Shown piece by piece: positions 16,954 through 25,956 of a stretch of 64,000 bases of DNA. The notes beneath the pieces were generated by a model. The model saw nothing but the letters and a program-made list of their open reading frames with translations, searched no databases and was not told where the DNA came from. The position numbers and the translations under genes were made by a program. Each line of letters opens with the position of its first letter. Position 1 is the stretch's first letter. Source of the stretch: Hymenobacter sp. J193 (GTDB taxonomy: Bacteria > Bacteroidota > Bacteroidia > Cytophagales > Hymenobacteraceae); contig NZ_JAJONE010000003.1 in assembly GCF_024700075.1 (NCBI RefSeq), positions 124,001 to 188,000 on the forward strand, given 5' to 3'.

Positions 16954-17811
16954 GAGCGTGTTTGGGAATTGGGTAGGGCAGTAAACAGAAACGAGTCAGT
17001 AAGTTGCCGGGGGAGTTCCAAGGCTCCTTCCTGCTTATGGTTGAGTGCTATCAACCCCTTACTGACTCGCAGTGGCAAGTTATTGAGTTGCTACTGCCCG
17101 TGCACCGGCGACGGCGCTTGTGCTTGCGCCACGTGTTCAACGCCTTGCTCTATGTGTGCCGCACGGGCTGCCAATGGCGGGCACTGCCACGCCAGTTTCC
17201 GCCCTGGACAGCGGTCTACTATTACTTCTACCGCTGGCAACGTCTGGGCCTGTGGCAGCAGCTCAACACGGTCGTCAACGCCCTGGATCGGGTCGCGCAC
17301 GGCCGCGAACCCACCCCGGCGCTGGCCTGCGTGGACAGCCAGAGCGTGAAGCTGGCCCCGCGCATTTACGAACACCGCGGCCTGGACGCACATAAGCTCA
17401 TCAACGGCCGCAAACGCCAAGTTCTAGTCGATTCTGGCGGACGCATCTGGGCTGCGCATGTACACGCGGCCCACCGCCATGACAGTACCGGGGCTTTGGC
17501 CCTGTTGCCGCACCGCCCCTGGTGGGCGCGGCGCCTGCAGCGGGTGCTCACCGATGCCGCCTACCGCGGGCGCTTTGCGCGCCATCTGCTGAGCTTAGGC
17601 CTGGTCCAGCAGATCAGTAGTCGGCCGCCCACGCAGCGCGGCTTCGTGCCACTGGCCCGGCGCTGGGTCGTCGAGCGCACCTTCGCCTGGCTGGCCTGCT
17701 TTCGCCGGGTCGTCGTCGATTACGAATTTACCCCCGCTAGCCATGTCACTTGGTTACTGCTAGCCAACATCACCATGGCGCTCAATCGGGCTTGAATTCC
17801 CAAACACGCTC
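16954..17811 (+). mobile_element. IS5-family (IS1031-like group) insertion sequence, 858 bp
   Basis: Inverted ends GAGCGTGTTTGGGAATT (16954-16970 and the complement ending at 17811), flanked by a 3-bp TAA duplication (16951-16953, 17812-17814). It contains one transposase gene and interrupts the protease-like gene. Length, ends and TNA-type duplication fit the IS1031 group of IS5. Confidence 0.9.
17037..17795 (+). CDS. IS5-family transposase
   Basis: 252 residues from ATG at 17037 (MVECYQPLTDSQWQVI); an upstream start at 17004 is possible. The N-terminal DUF4096-like region has LLYVCRTGCQWRALPRQFPP. DDE motifs are ACVDSQSVKL (first Asp), VLTDAAYRG (second Asp) and RRWVVERTFAWLACFRR (Glu in the Y/W..R...E..F..L signature). 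It is complete and spans almost the whole IS, so the element may be active. Confidence 0.9.
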   Translation: MVECYQPLTDSQWQVIELLLPVHRRRRLCLRHVFNALLYVCRTGCQWRALPRQFPPWTAVYYYFYRWQRLGLWQQLNTVVNALDRVAHGREPTPALACVDSQSVKLAPRIYEHRGLDAHKLINGRKRQVLVDSGGRIWAAHVHAAHRHDSTGALALLPHRPWWARRLQRVLTDAAYRGRFARHLLSLGLVQQISSRPPTQRGFVPLARRWVVERTFAWLACFRRVVVDYEFTPASHVTWLLLANITMALNRA

Positions 17812-18073
17812 TAAAGTTTGGATGCCCCCAGCCGGACCAGCTCGGTCAATGCCCAGCTCAACTCGGCGAGCATTAATGTTGGATACCATTTCGCGCGTCG
17901 TGCCGTGTCGCTTGGCTCGAAAGAAAAGCGTCATAATGATGTTTTGGCCTTTATCTTTCCCTGACGAGACGGTACTGATAGTTTCGGGTTCCAAAAAAGG
18001 CCACGGGTTGGGAACCGTTACAGCGCTGGTATCTTGTAGGAAAAAGGCAGAGTCATCCAGCATAATGGATAAG

Positions 18074-18394
18074 TTAAGATGTCCACTTACTGGTTTTAAT
18101 ACGATGATTAAATCGTTGACCCGTTGGTCCAGGCACGGCGCAAGGAAGCAAAACTTTGCTTTTTGGGTCCACTACATATTCTTTTTCCGTCGTTACGCGC
18201 TGACCATCGTGAATGGTTGAGGTGGCAACAAGTGCCCATATTTTACTAGTGGAGTGCGTGTTTTCCAAATACTCTGAGTTGGCAACCCACTCGACGTTGC
18301 AGACCTCATCTGATAGACGAATGAAGATATATGAATCCAAAATCGATTCACCTTCCTCATTCGGCTGGTTGGCGCCTTTATGTTCTTCCTGCAT
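18074..18394 (-). CDS. hypothetical protein (106 aa), partner of the split protease-like gene
   Basis: Starts MQEEHKGANQPNEEGESILD. It has strand-rich sequence SYIFIRLSDEVCNVEWVAN and ALVATSTIHDGQRVTTEKEYVV, and ends NHRIKTSKWTS. No family is recognised. It lies 10 bp before the protease-like gene on the same strand, so the two form an operon. Its upstream region is interrupted 15 bp before the ATG by the IS/Tn3 complex at 18410, which has probably removed its native promoter. Confidence 0.45.
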   Translation of the reverse strand: MQEEHKGANQPNEEGESILDSYIFIRLSDEVCNVEWVANSEYLENTHSTSKIWALVATSTIHDGQRVTTEKEYVVDPKSKVLLPCAVPGPTGQRFNHRIKTSKWTS

Positions 18395-18416
18395 GATTTC
18401 AGCAGTTTAGGAGGTG

Positions 18417-19159
18417 TTAACAGTCACGCAGCCACAGGACGGTTGCGGCAAGATGGACAAAAGCTAAAAAATGGGCATCGAGCTTGTCGTATCGTGTGGC
18501 CACGCGGCGAAACTGCTTGAGGCGGCTGAAGAGCCGCTCAACGGGGTGGCGCTGGGCATACCGCTCCGCATCGTAGGCGCGTGGGTGGCGGCGCTTGCGC
18601 CGGGGCGGAATCACGGCGCAGGTGCCGCCAGCGGCCAAGGCGGCCACCAGCGGGTCGGAGTCGTAGCCGCGGTCGGCCACGACAAAGGCCGGGTTCAGTC
18701 CTTTGAGCAGCGGCAGGGCCTGCGGGGCGTCGTGGCGCTGGCCAGCCGTAAGCCGGCAGCGCACCAGGCGGCCCTGAGCGTCGGCCGCCACGTGCAGCTT
18801 GCTCGTCAGCCCGCCACGGCTGCGCCCAAGGGCTTGCGGTCCGTTTTTTTGCGTGCCCCGCTCGCGTGCTGGTGCGCCCGCACGGTGGTCGAGTCGACCA
18901 GCAGCGTGTGCAGGGCCTGGTCCTGTTGCACGGCGGCCAACACCCGGGCCCACACCCCCGAGGCCGTCCAGCGCTGGAAGCGCATGTACGTCGTGTGCCA
19001 GTTGCCCCACACGGCGGGCAGCGCCCGCCACCGGCAGCCATTGCGCGTTAGCCACAGCACCGCCTCTACAAAGCGTCGATTATCTTGGCCCCGGCCGCCT
19101 TTGGTCCCTTCCCGACCCGGCAACAGCGGGGCAATCCGCGCCCACTGCGCATCCGTCAA
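18417..19159 (-). pseudogene. IS427-type transposase, two frames, 5' end separated by Tn3 insertion
   Basis: The first frame (18806-19159) begins LTDAQWARIAPLLPG and ends around VDSTTVRAHQHAS. The second frame (18417 to about 18860) continues RGGLTSKLHVAADAQGR, FVVADRGYDSDPLV and RHPVERLFSRLKQFRRVATRYDK, giving the DDE set. An A7 run at about 18845-18851 is the probable slippage site. Joining across the Tn3 transposon restores ATG-GAG-TAT-TTA, i.e. MEYLLTDAQWARI, so the start codon is now at 34870 or so, on the far side of the transposon. Confidence 0.8.
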
Positions 19160-19162
19160 TAA

Positions 19163-19201
19163 GGGGTCGCACTAGAGTAGGAACGGAAAACAACGCTAAG
19201 G
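19163..19201 (+). repeat. Tn3-family terminal inverted repeat, left
   Basis: Starts GGGGTCGCACTAGAG and ends CAACGCTAAGG. It overlaps the tnpA stop codon at 19196. The flanking AATAA at 19158-19162 matches the right flank. Confidence 0.9.
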
Positions 19202-22200
19202 AAATTCGGCCAGCCGTTCTTCCCAGCTGGCGGGGTTGCGCAACGGGCGCATTTCGCCGGCGGCAATGTCTTCGGGCAAGCTGAAATCGTAGCGGCCCAG
19301 CATGTTGACGTGCTCGTGCAGCAAGGGCGAAAGGCGCGCCACGTCGTCCGGGTTCAGCACGCCTTCCGTCTGCTGCCACCGTTCCAGGGCGTGCTGCAGA
19401 TAGCGGGTGTTCCACAGCACCAGGGCGTTGACCACGAGCCCGAGGGACCCCAACTGGTCCTCCATGCCCTCGCGGTAGCGCTGGCGTAGCTCGCCTTTTT
19501 TGCCGTGGAAGACCGCCCGGGCCACGGCGTGTCGTCCCTCGCCCCGGTTGAGCTGGACCAGGATGCGCCGGCGGTAGGCCTCGTCCTGCACGTAGGCCAG
19601 CAGGTACAGCGTTTTTTCGACGCGGCCCAATTCGGCGACCGCCCGCCCCAGCCCCGAGAGGGAGCCCGCCCGCTGCAGGGTGCGCATGACGGCCGTGGCC
19701 TTGACTTTGCCGAGTTTCAGAGAGCCGGCCAGGCGCAGCATGTCGTCCCAGTGGTCGTGAATCAGGCGGGCGTTGACCACGTGGCGGCCCAACTCGTTGA
19801 GCGGACCGTAGTCGTCCGCTTTTTCCAGCCGCCAGAAGCGCTGGTCGGCCAGGTCCGCCAGGCGGGGGCTGAAGCGGTAGCCCAGCAGCGAAAACAGGCC
19901 AAAGACCACGTCGCTGTAGCCGTGGGTATCGGCCATGATTTCCTTGGGGTCCAGACGGGTTTGTTGTTCCAGCAACCCGGCCAGGATGAACAAAGAGTCG
20001 CGCAGCGTACCCGGAATGACGATGCCGTGAAAGCCGGTGAACTGGTCGCTGGTGAAGTTATAGTACGTCACCCCGCGCTGGGACCCGAAGTATTTGCGGT
20101 TCCAGCCCGCGTGCAGCGTACGCACGGGCACGACGAAGCGCATGCCATCGGCCGAGGCCACCTCCCCGCCGCCCCAGGCCTGCGCCAGGGGCAGCCCCGC
20201 CTGGGCATCCACCAGGCGGGCATTGGCGGCGGTGAGCGTTTCGGCGCGCAGGTAGTTTTGCTGCACCCACGCCAGGCGCGCCAGCGTCAGGGCCGGCACG
20301 TCGGCCCGGGCGACGGTTTTCAGCCCCAGGTTGCACGCCTGGGCCAGCAGCACGGCACAGATACTGAGCGGCAGGTCGGCGGCAGCGGGTTGCCCGTCGG
20401 CCACGTGGGTAAAGGCGGCGGCAAAGCCGGTAAACGCGTCCACCTCCCGCAACAGGGCCGCTACTTCGACCTGGGGCAGGGCCGCCGCCAGCTGCTGGCG
20501 CACGTGCGCCAGCAAATCTGACTTGTCTTGTGCCGGCAAGGCGCTGAGCGTGACGACCGGCTGGCCGTCTTGCTCGACCACCTGCAGGGCGGTCTTCTGC
20601 GCCAGGTGCTCCCCGACCTCGGCATACGCCGTGCGCAGCAGCTGCCCCAGACGGGCCAGTTCCACCGCCGGGTTCAGGGAACGGTCCAGGGCCCGGGCCA
20701 CCGAGTCCCGCGCCGCCTCCCAGGCCGCGCCGCGCAACAGCTCGGCCCGTGGGTCGGCGTGGCGATCGCTGGTCGGCACAAACACGTCGCGGCGGCGCAC
20801 GGCCTGCTGCAGCCGCTCCAGCACGCAGAGGGTGTAGGCCTGCGGATTCACTGCTCCTTTGGCCGGGAACACCCGCCGGGCCCACCCCTTCGGCACCACC
20901 GTGCGGGGCGCGGCCGACCACTTCGGGCGGCCCCGGCCGCCGGCTTCCTGCCGCTGCAAAAAGGCCCAGGCCTCCAGCAACGGCTTGGCGGTGGGCGTTC
21001 CCTCAAAGGCGATGCCGGCCAGCAAGGCGGGCAGAAACCGGCGCACCGTGGCGTAGCTGCCGCTCAGCGCTTCGGCCAACGGGTCCTCCGGCGGACTGGC
21101 CAGTTCCTGCACGGTGGCCGCCGCAGCACGCAAGGGCTCCTGGCCCAGGCGGTCGAACACCTGCTGGCGTACCTGCCCGGCCGGTACGGCCTCGTCGAGC
21201 AGCAGCTCCACGGCCTGCTGGAGCAGCAGCGCGGCCTGGTCCAGGTCCTTGAGCGAGCGCAGGCGTTCGCGCCGGCGCTTGGTTTCGCCCCGCAGGGCCA
21301 GCGACGTGAGCAGGCTGTCGAAGAGGTCGAGCACGTCGTCCGTGGCGGTGCGCTCCAGGGTCTGGGCGAAGACCAGCAGCGTGGCCAGCCGGCGTTCCTC
21401 GCCCATCCGCACCAGCGTCTGCGCCCAGGCCACTTGGGCGTGGCGGGCCAGGCGCGCCAACCGGGCTTCGGGTAAGTCGGCCACGGGCACGGCGCTCACA
21501 CCCAGGGCGCGGATTTCGTCCACCCGGCGCAAAGCGGCCGCCAGCGCCGGGGCGGACACGCGGGTGGGCGGGGTGCGCAGCCGCTCCAGGTGGGTGAGCC
21601 GCTCGCCGGCCGGTACGGTCAACAGGGTTTCCAGCGCCGCTTGCTGGGGCGGGTTCAGGCGCGTGCGCAGCTGGCGGTAGAGGTGGCGGCCGGTGCGCTC
21701 GCGGACCCGCGCAATCAGGCGGGCCAGCAGCGAGACGCCGGGCAAGACGACCCGCTGCGCGACCAGGTGGGCCGTGGTCAAGTCAAACAGCACGCTGGGC
21801 CGGACGGTGCTCGTCAGCACCTGCGCGTAGAGCCAGCGGGTGAGCCGGAACGCCTGCCGCCCGTCAAAGGGGGTGTACCCGAGGTGGGCCACAATCCGGG
21901 CCTGGTGGTCGTACCACGTGTTCGGCCGGGTCCGGTACGCGGCCAAGGCGTCCGCGGGCAGGTGCAGCTGCTCGGCCAGCGTCTGCACCACCGCGGCCGG
22001 CACCCGCAGCGGGTCGGTCAGGAAGGTGCCCAGAAAGCGCAGGGTGCAGAGCTGCACGGCACACCCGAGTTTGTTGGCGGGGCGTCGGCGCGCGGCCAGG
22101 AGGTGGCCATCGGCTGCGCTCAGGTAAAAGAACCGGGCCAGCTGTTCGGGGCTGGGCTCGTCGGCGTAGCAGCCGAAGCGGGCGGCCTGCTCGTCACTGA

Positions 22201-22216
22201 GGAATTCTACGGGCAT
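19196..22216 (-). CDS. tnpA: Tn3-family transposase TnpA
   Basis: 1006 residues from ATG at 22216 (MPVEFLSDEQAARFGCY), full length for the family. It has the N-terminal DUF4158 region (FFYLSAADGHLLAARRRP, TWYDHQARIVAHLGYTPFD) and the C-terminal DDE region with SADGMRFVVP (Asp), DTHGYSDVVFGLFSLLGYRF (Asp) and later the Glu-containing helical stretch before NTRYLQHALE. It carries out replicative, cointegrate-forming transposition. The gene stops inside the left terminal repeat, as is usual in Tn3 elements. Confidence 0.95.
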   Translation of the reverse strand: MPVEFLSDEQAARFGCYADEPSPEQLARFFYLSAADGHLLAARRRPANKLGCAVQLCTLRFLGTFLTDPLRVPAAVVQTLAEQLHLPADALAAYRTRPNTWYDHQARIVAHLGYTPFDGRQAFRLTRWLYAQVLTSTVRPSVLFDLTTAHLVAQRVVLPGVSLLARLIARVRERTGRHLYRQLRTRLNPPQQAALETLLTVPAGERLTHLERLRTPPTRVSAPALAAALRRVDEIRALGVSAVPVADLPEARLARLARHAQVAWAQTLVRMGEERRLATLLVFAQTLERTATDDVLDLFDSLLTSLALRGETKRRRERLRSLKDLDQAALLLQQAVELLLDEAVPAGQVRQQVFDRLGQEPLRAAAATVQELASPPEDPLAEALSGSYATVRRFLPALLAGIAFEGTPTAKPLLEAWAFLQRQEAGGRGRPKWSAAPRTVVPKGWARRVFPAKGAVNPQAYTLCVLERLQQAVRRRDVFVPTSDRHADPRAELLRGAAWEAARDSVARALDRSLNPAVELARLGQLLRTAYAEVGEHLAQKTALQVVEQDGQPVVTLSALPAQDKSDLLAHVRQQLAAALPQVEVAALLREVDAFTGFAAAFTHVADGQPAAADLPLSICAVLLAQACNLGLKTVARADVPALTLARLAWVQQNYLRAETLTAANARLVDAQAGLPLAQAWGGGEVASADGMRFVVPVRTLHAGWNRKYFGSQRGVTYYNFTSDQFTGFHGIVIPGTLRDSLFILAGLLEQQTRLDPKEIMADTHGYSDVVFGLFSLLGYRFSPRLADLADQRFWRLEKADDYGPLNELGRHVVNARLIHDHWDDMLRLAGSLKLGKVKATAVMRTLQRAGSLSGLGRAVAELGRVEKTLYLLAYVQDEAYRRRILVQLNRGEGRHAVARAVFHGKKGELRQRYREGMEDQLGSLGLVVNALVLWNTRYLQHALERWQQTEGVLNPDDVARLSPLLHEHVNMLGRYDFSLPEDIAAGEMRPLRNPASWEERLAEFP

Positions 22217-22315
22217 GGGCCAGGGAGGCAGCGAAAGAATAAGCCAAATGGCGCATGGTGCCGCTATCAAACCCGAACAACCGGCCGGGAAGCCCCGCGC
22301 CGCGCTACTACGGGG

Positions 22316-23728
22316 TTAGAAATTCTGTCCGATGCCGAAGTAGAACAGCCGGTCTTCCTTGGACACGCCGTAGTCCGCGTAGAGCATGGTGGACAGGTTC
22401 CAGGCAATGCGCGCCCCGGCTCCGTACGAAAACCGGACGTCGCGCAAGCCCAGGTCCTGCCACCGGTCGCGCACCGTGCCGGCGTCCGCGAACGGGGCCA
22501 CGCCCAGCCCGAAGTTCTGCTTGCCCAGCTTGACATCGGCCAGCCGGATGCGCAGCTCGGCGTTGGCAAAGGCCAGCGAGCGGGCCAGGAAGCGGTTGGC
22601 CCGGTAGCCCCGCAGCGACTGCCGCCCGCCCAGGGCGTTGATGCTGCCGTCGGGGCTCCACTGGTCCTGAAACTCAAAAAACGGCGCTTCTTTCCCGAAA
22701 ATGGTGCCCGCGCCGACCCGCCCGGCCAGCACCGTGCGCGGTCCGACAGGCAGCTTGCGGTAGGCCCGGCCCTGGAAAAACAGCTTGTTGAAACGGAACT
22801 GCGAACCGATGGCGGGGCTGGAAAACTCGTTGGCGGCTTCAAAGTACACCCCGCGGGTCGGGTCGGGTTCAAAGTCCCGCGTGTCGTGAATCAGCGCCGT
22901 CTGGATAATGGACACCCACCCCCCGTCCAGGCCAAAGATGCGCCCCTGCTGGGCATCGCGCTGCAGCAGCGACGTGCCGTTGGGGGCCGTGGTTTCTTCG
23001 CCGTTACGGGTGGCCTCGGCCGTTGTGCCTTGGAACGTGTCGTAGGCCAGGTGCTGAATCTCGTAGCCGCCCATCACGCGCCACGTGCCCTTGCCCAGGG
23101 CGTAGTCGGCCTTGAGGTTGAGCATAAACTCGGTTTCGCGGAACCGGTTGGACAGCGCATCGGTGACCTCGGCGGCTTCGCCGGCCTGCCCGGGCCGCAG
23201 GGTTTTGCGGGCCGCGTCGTACGCGGCGTAGGTGGCAAACGTCTCGTCCGGGTTGGAGGGCAGGCGCAGGCGGCCGAGCGTGGCCTCGGACGAGCCGAAG
23301 TACAGGTTGGCCGGGTTTTGCTGGGCCTTGAAGTCGACGCGGTAGCGCCAGCGCGTGCCCTGATAGTAGGGCACGTCCAGGGAAAGCGTGAACTCGCGGG
23401 CGTTGCTGGTAAAGTACGCCGCGTTGGCGCGCAGGCGCATGAGGTAGGGCGTGTAGGCAAACAGCGGGTTGTCGCGGGTGCCGTTCCAGATGATGTTGGT
23501 TTTGACCCCCACGCCGAAGCCCGTCACCGGGTCGGACGAGAGGTCGGGCAAGCCGGTCACGAACAGGCCTTCCCGTTTTTTGGCCAGGTCGGCGTCTGCC
23601 ATGCGCTTGGAGCGGATAAAGGAGAGGCTGTCCACTTGCTGGGCGGAGGCTGCGGCGGCGCACAGGCCCAGGGAGGCCGTGAGCCAGGTACGCAACAGGC
23701 TTGTTTTTATCTGTTTTTTGCTGGGCAA
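22316..23728 (-). CDS. BamA/TamA-family (Omp85-type) outer-membrane protein
   Basis: 470 residues. Basic N-terminus, hydrophobic segment (WLTASLGLCAAAASAQ) and a signal-peptidase-like ASA-Q. After a short N-terminal region come beta strands typical of a 16-strand barrel (RWRYRVDFKAQQNPANLYFGSS, ALIHDTRDFEPDPTRGVYFEA), GGRQSLRGYRANRF, the conserved RGY/RGF loop of the Omp85 barrel, and a terminal aromatic YFGIGQNF. POTRA domains are absent, so it is the short barrel-only type. A regulator site CAGAA-N6-CAGAAT lies 74-90 bp upstream. Transposon cargo, likely controlled by the adjacent two-component system. Confidence 0.8.
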   Translation of the reverse strand: MPSKKQIKTSLLRTWLTASLGLCAAAASAQQVDSLSFIRSKRMADADLAKKREGLFVTGLPDLSSDPVTGFGVGVKTNIIWNGTRDNPLFAYTPYLMRLRANAAYFTSNAREFTLSLDVPYYQGTRWRYRVDFKAQQNPANLYFGSSEATLGRLRLPSNPDETFATYAAYDAARKTLRPGQAGEAAEVTDALSNRFRETEFMLNLKADYALGKGTWRVMGGYEIQHLAYDTFQGTTAEATRNGEETTAPNGTSLLQRDAQQGRIFGLDGGWVSIIQTALIHDTRDFEPDPTRGVYFEAANEFSSPAIGSQFRFNKLFFQGRAYRKLPVGPRTVLAGRVGAGTIFGKEAPFFEFQDQWSPDGSINALGGRQSLRGYRANRFLARSLAFANAELRIRLADVKLGKQNFGLGVAPFADAGTVRDRWQDLGLRDVRFSYGAGARIAWNLSTMLYADYGVSKEDRLFYFGIGQNF

Positions 23729-23801
23729 TGGGAGGGACCGTTAGTGAGGAAGCCATGCGCTGGCTCGTTGGCGCAGGTTAGCCCGACAAAGCTCCCGCAC
23801 G

Positions 23802-23818
23802 ATTCTGAAGTCATTCTG
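23802..23818 (-). promoter_or_regulatory. direct-repeat operator, BamA-like gene copy
   Basis: Minus strand CAGAATGACTTCAGAAT: two CAGAA half-sites with 11-bp periodicity. One of three copies in the transposon; the binding protein is probably the OmpR-type regulator encoded at 25953-26630. Confidence 0.6.
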
Positions 23819-23836
23819 TAGTTTCCTTCGCTTGCC

Positions 23837-24619
23837 TTACCACGCCATGACGGCGGTGGCCCCGATGGCCCCCTGCTGGTAGCTGGGCACGACCAGCGCC
23901 CGGTTGCCCAGCACCTTGCGCAGCGGCTTTGTTACCAGCGGGTACAGCCAGTACGCGGCCTGCGTTGACAGAATGCCCACGCCGGCTCCGGCCAGCACAT
24001 CGGAAAACCAATGCACGTCTTTGGCCATGCGAATACCTCCCGTGGCCGCTGCTACCGAGTATCCGCCCACGCTGTACCAGACGCTGCGCCCGCCGTACTC
24101 CTTGTGCAGAAACGTGGCCGAGGCAAAAGCCAGGCTGGTGTGCTGGCTCGGGAAAGAATGGAAGTCGGAGCCGTCGGGGCGCTGCACCTGCGTGAGCTTC
24201 TTCAGGTTGCTGGTCACCGCATCGTTGAGGGCGAAGGCCAGCGCCGCCAGCAGCAGCTGGTCCACGGGTTTGTGACGGCCCGGCACCCCGGCCAGGCCCA
24301 GGCCGAGCGTTACGGCCCCCGGCAGGTACCGGAGCTGGTTGTCGAGCGTCGTCGTGGGCCGGCCCATATGCTCGCGGATTTCCTCCCGCAGTTCCTCGTC
24401 TGATTCCAGCGCCTCCACCCGGTGGGTGGTCAGGGCGCCGGCCGTGAGCAGCAGCGTAGGCACCAGCAGCGCCCGCGCCACCGGCCGCTGCCAGCGCGGC
24501 GGGCGGGCGGTGGAGTCACGCAGGGAAGGCGGTACCGAAACAGCCGGCCCCGTCTGGGCCCGGGACGGGAACAGGGGCAGCAGCCAGCACAGCCAGGGGA
24601 GCAACACGGAGCGGGGCAT
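23837..24619 (-). CDS. PAP2-family phosphatase, membrane-linked
   Basis: 260 residues from ATG at 24619 (MPRSVLLPWLCWLLPL), which gives a signal/anchor peptide; the frame extends upstream without good start context. The three PAP2 motifs are present: LKKLTQVQRP (KxxxxxxRP), SFPSQHTS (PSxH), and GIRMAKDVHWFSDVLAG (RxxxxxHxxxD). Such enzymes remove phosphate from lipid diphosphates (undecaprenyl-PP, lipid A, phosphatidate) on the outer face of the inner membrane. The operator copy at 24658-24674 is 39 bp upstream, at the 3' end of the kinase gene. Together with a two-component system this suggests an envelope-stress or cationic-peptide response. Confidence 0.9.
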   Translation of the reverse strand: MPRSVLLPWLCWLLPLFPSRAQTGPAVSVPPSLRDSTARPPRWQRPVARALLVPTLLLTAGALTTHRVEALESDEELREEIREHMGRPTTTLDNQLRYLPGAVTLGLGLAGVPGRHKPVDQLLLAALAFALNDAVTSNLKKLTQVQRPDGSDFHSFPSQHTSLAFASATFLHKEYGGRSVWYSVGGYSVAAATGGIRMAKDVHWFSDVLAGAGVGILSTQAAYWLYPLVTKPLRKVLGNRALVVPSYQQGAIGATAVMAW

Positions 24620-24657
24620 ACAGAACAGCAGCAGGTACGTCCCAAACGTAGGGGGCA

Positions 24658-24674
24658 ATTCTGTGCACATTCTG
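24658..24674 (-). promoter_or_regulatory. direct-repeat operator, PAP2 gene copy
   Basis: Minus strand CAGAATGTGCACAGAAT, same CAGAA-N6-CAGAAT form as the other two copies, immediately after the kinase stop at 24681. Confidence 0.6.
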
Positions 24675-24680
24675 TAGCGG

Positions 24681-25956
24681 TCAGGGCCGGGGAGCCGCTG
24701 AAACGAATCGGACGCGCAGCGTGTGCCGCGCCGGGTCCGGGGCGTAGTCGTACGTCACCGTAAAGCCATAGAAGGCAGCAATGCTCTGCACGATGGACAA
24801 GCCCAGGCCGGGCGAGTCGGAAGCGGCATTCTGCTTGCGAAACCGCTCGAAAAACTGTGCGGGTTTCTGCTGCGCCGCCAGGGCGGGGCCGGCATTGGTG
24901 ATGACCAGCTCGGTGGCACGCAGCTGCACCCGCAACAGGCCGCCCGGCAAGTTGTGCCGGATGGCGTTGTGCAGCAGGTTACTGAGCAGCGAATCGGCCA
25001 GCGCAGGGTGTAGCATAAGCAACGGCGCGGCATTTAATTGCACGTCCAGCTGCAACTCCTTCTGCTGGATGAATTCCTCCAGTTGCGCCAGTTTCTCGCG
25101 CAGCAACTCCGCCAGCGGCACCGGCTGGGCGGCGGCAAACTGCTGGTTCTCGATTTTGCTGAGCAGCGTCAGCCCCTGGTGCAGGCGGGCCAGCCGCTGC
25201 ACGGCCGCGTACAGGTCGCCCACCAAGGGACCGGCCGGCGCGGGCAAATCCGGCAGCTGGAGCAGCTGTTCCAGCTTGGCCTGCATGATGGCCAGCGGGG
25301 TGCGGGTTTCGTGGGCGGCGTTTTCCGTGAACTCCTTGAGCAGCACGTAGTCGGCCGCGACCCGTTCGCTTAGGTGGGTGAGCGTGTGGTTGAGTTGGGC
25401 GAACTCCTCAATGTGGGTGGCGGGCAGCTGCAGCACCTGGTGCTGGCGCACGTCGTAGCCGCGCAGCTGGTGCAGGGTCTGCTCAAACGGGGCCCAGAGG
25501 CGGCGGGTCAACCAGCGGTTGAGCCCCACCACGCCCAGCAGCAGCGTGCCCAGCACCCCGAACAGCAACAGCACAATCAGGCGCTGCACGTCATGGGTTT
25601 CCAGCAGGGCCTTGCTGAGCGATACCCACTGGGTTTGCCCGTTCAGCGGCAGCCGAAACGTGAGCTGGCGGTAGGGCTCCAACTCGTTTTCCAGGGGCTC
25701 CAGCAGCAGGGTATCGCGCAGCCCTTCCGGCTGCGGCTGCGCACTGAGCTGCATGCGGCCCTCAAACGGGGTGCCGGGCAGGTGGCCGGTGCGCTGCACC
25801 TGCGCCCGCAAGTAGTCGCGCTGCTGAAACAGGCGCTCCTCCAGCTTCGCTTTGCAGCGTCCAGCGCACGCCGTAGTAGAGGAACACACTGCCGGCCGTG
25901 AAGAGCACGGTGGCCAGCAGCAGGTAGTAGCGGTTGGTGGCGGCCAGCAGCTTCAT
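24681..25956 (-). CDS. sensor histidine kinase of the transposon two-component system (one apparent frameshift)
   Basis: The N-terminal frame from ATG at 25956 (MKLLAATNRYYLLLATVLFT) gives the first membrane helix. The second frame, from about 25850, gives the periplasmic part, a second membrane helix (RLIVLLLFGVLGTLLLGVVG), HAMP-like linker, HisKA with AAHETRTPLAIMQAKLEQLL (phospho-His) and HATPase with LLSNLLHNAIRHNLPGG and SPGLGLSIVQSI. The frames join at 25851-25853 if one A of an AAA is removed (TLQAKLEERLF). Its ATG overlaps the stop of the response regulator gene (ATGA), so the pair is co-translated. Confidence 0.85.

Larger units (their letters stand above)
16213..18063 (-). pseudogene. 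His/Cys protease-like (DUF4347/clan CD-like) gene split by an IS5-family insertion
   Basis: Two minus-strand pieces, 17815-18063 and 16213-16950, join in frame when the IS (16954-17811) and one copy of its TAA duplication are removed: ...GGIQTL-NLLTSETRGTYLNI. The restored protein has about 330 residues. A strand-loop YLNIGGHGNEGL with a His is followed by ISIHSCNTGAGNGGALLL with a Cys, the spacing seen in caspase-like and DUF4347 folds. The C-terminal half (SDELNQTISASLQQVMRAQVF...) is unrecognised. The sequence is AT-richer than its surroundings. It lies 10 bp after a 106-residue partner gene. The split pieces could still give an N-terminal fragment. Confidence 0.6.

Noticed and set aside
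16954..18063. C-terminus VWEFKPD of the N-terminal protease-like piece
   Set aside because: These residues are read from the IS end and are not part of the original protein.
19505..23821. Long plus-strand frames opposite tnpA and the BamA-like gene
   Set aside because: High-GC shadows of well-supported minus-strand genes; Gly/Arg/His/Gln-rich nonsense sequence without domains.
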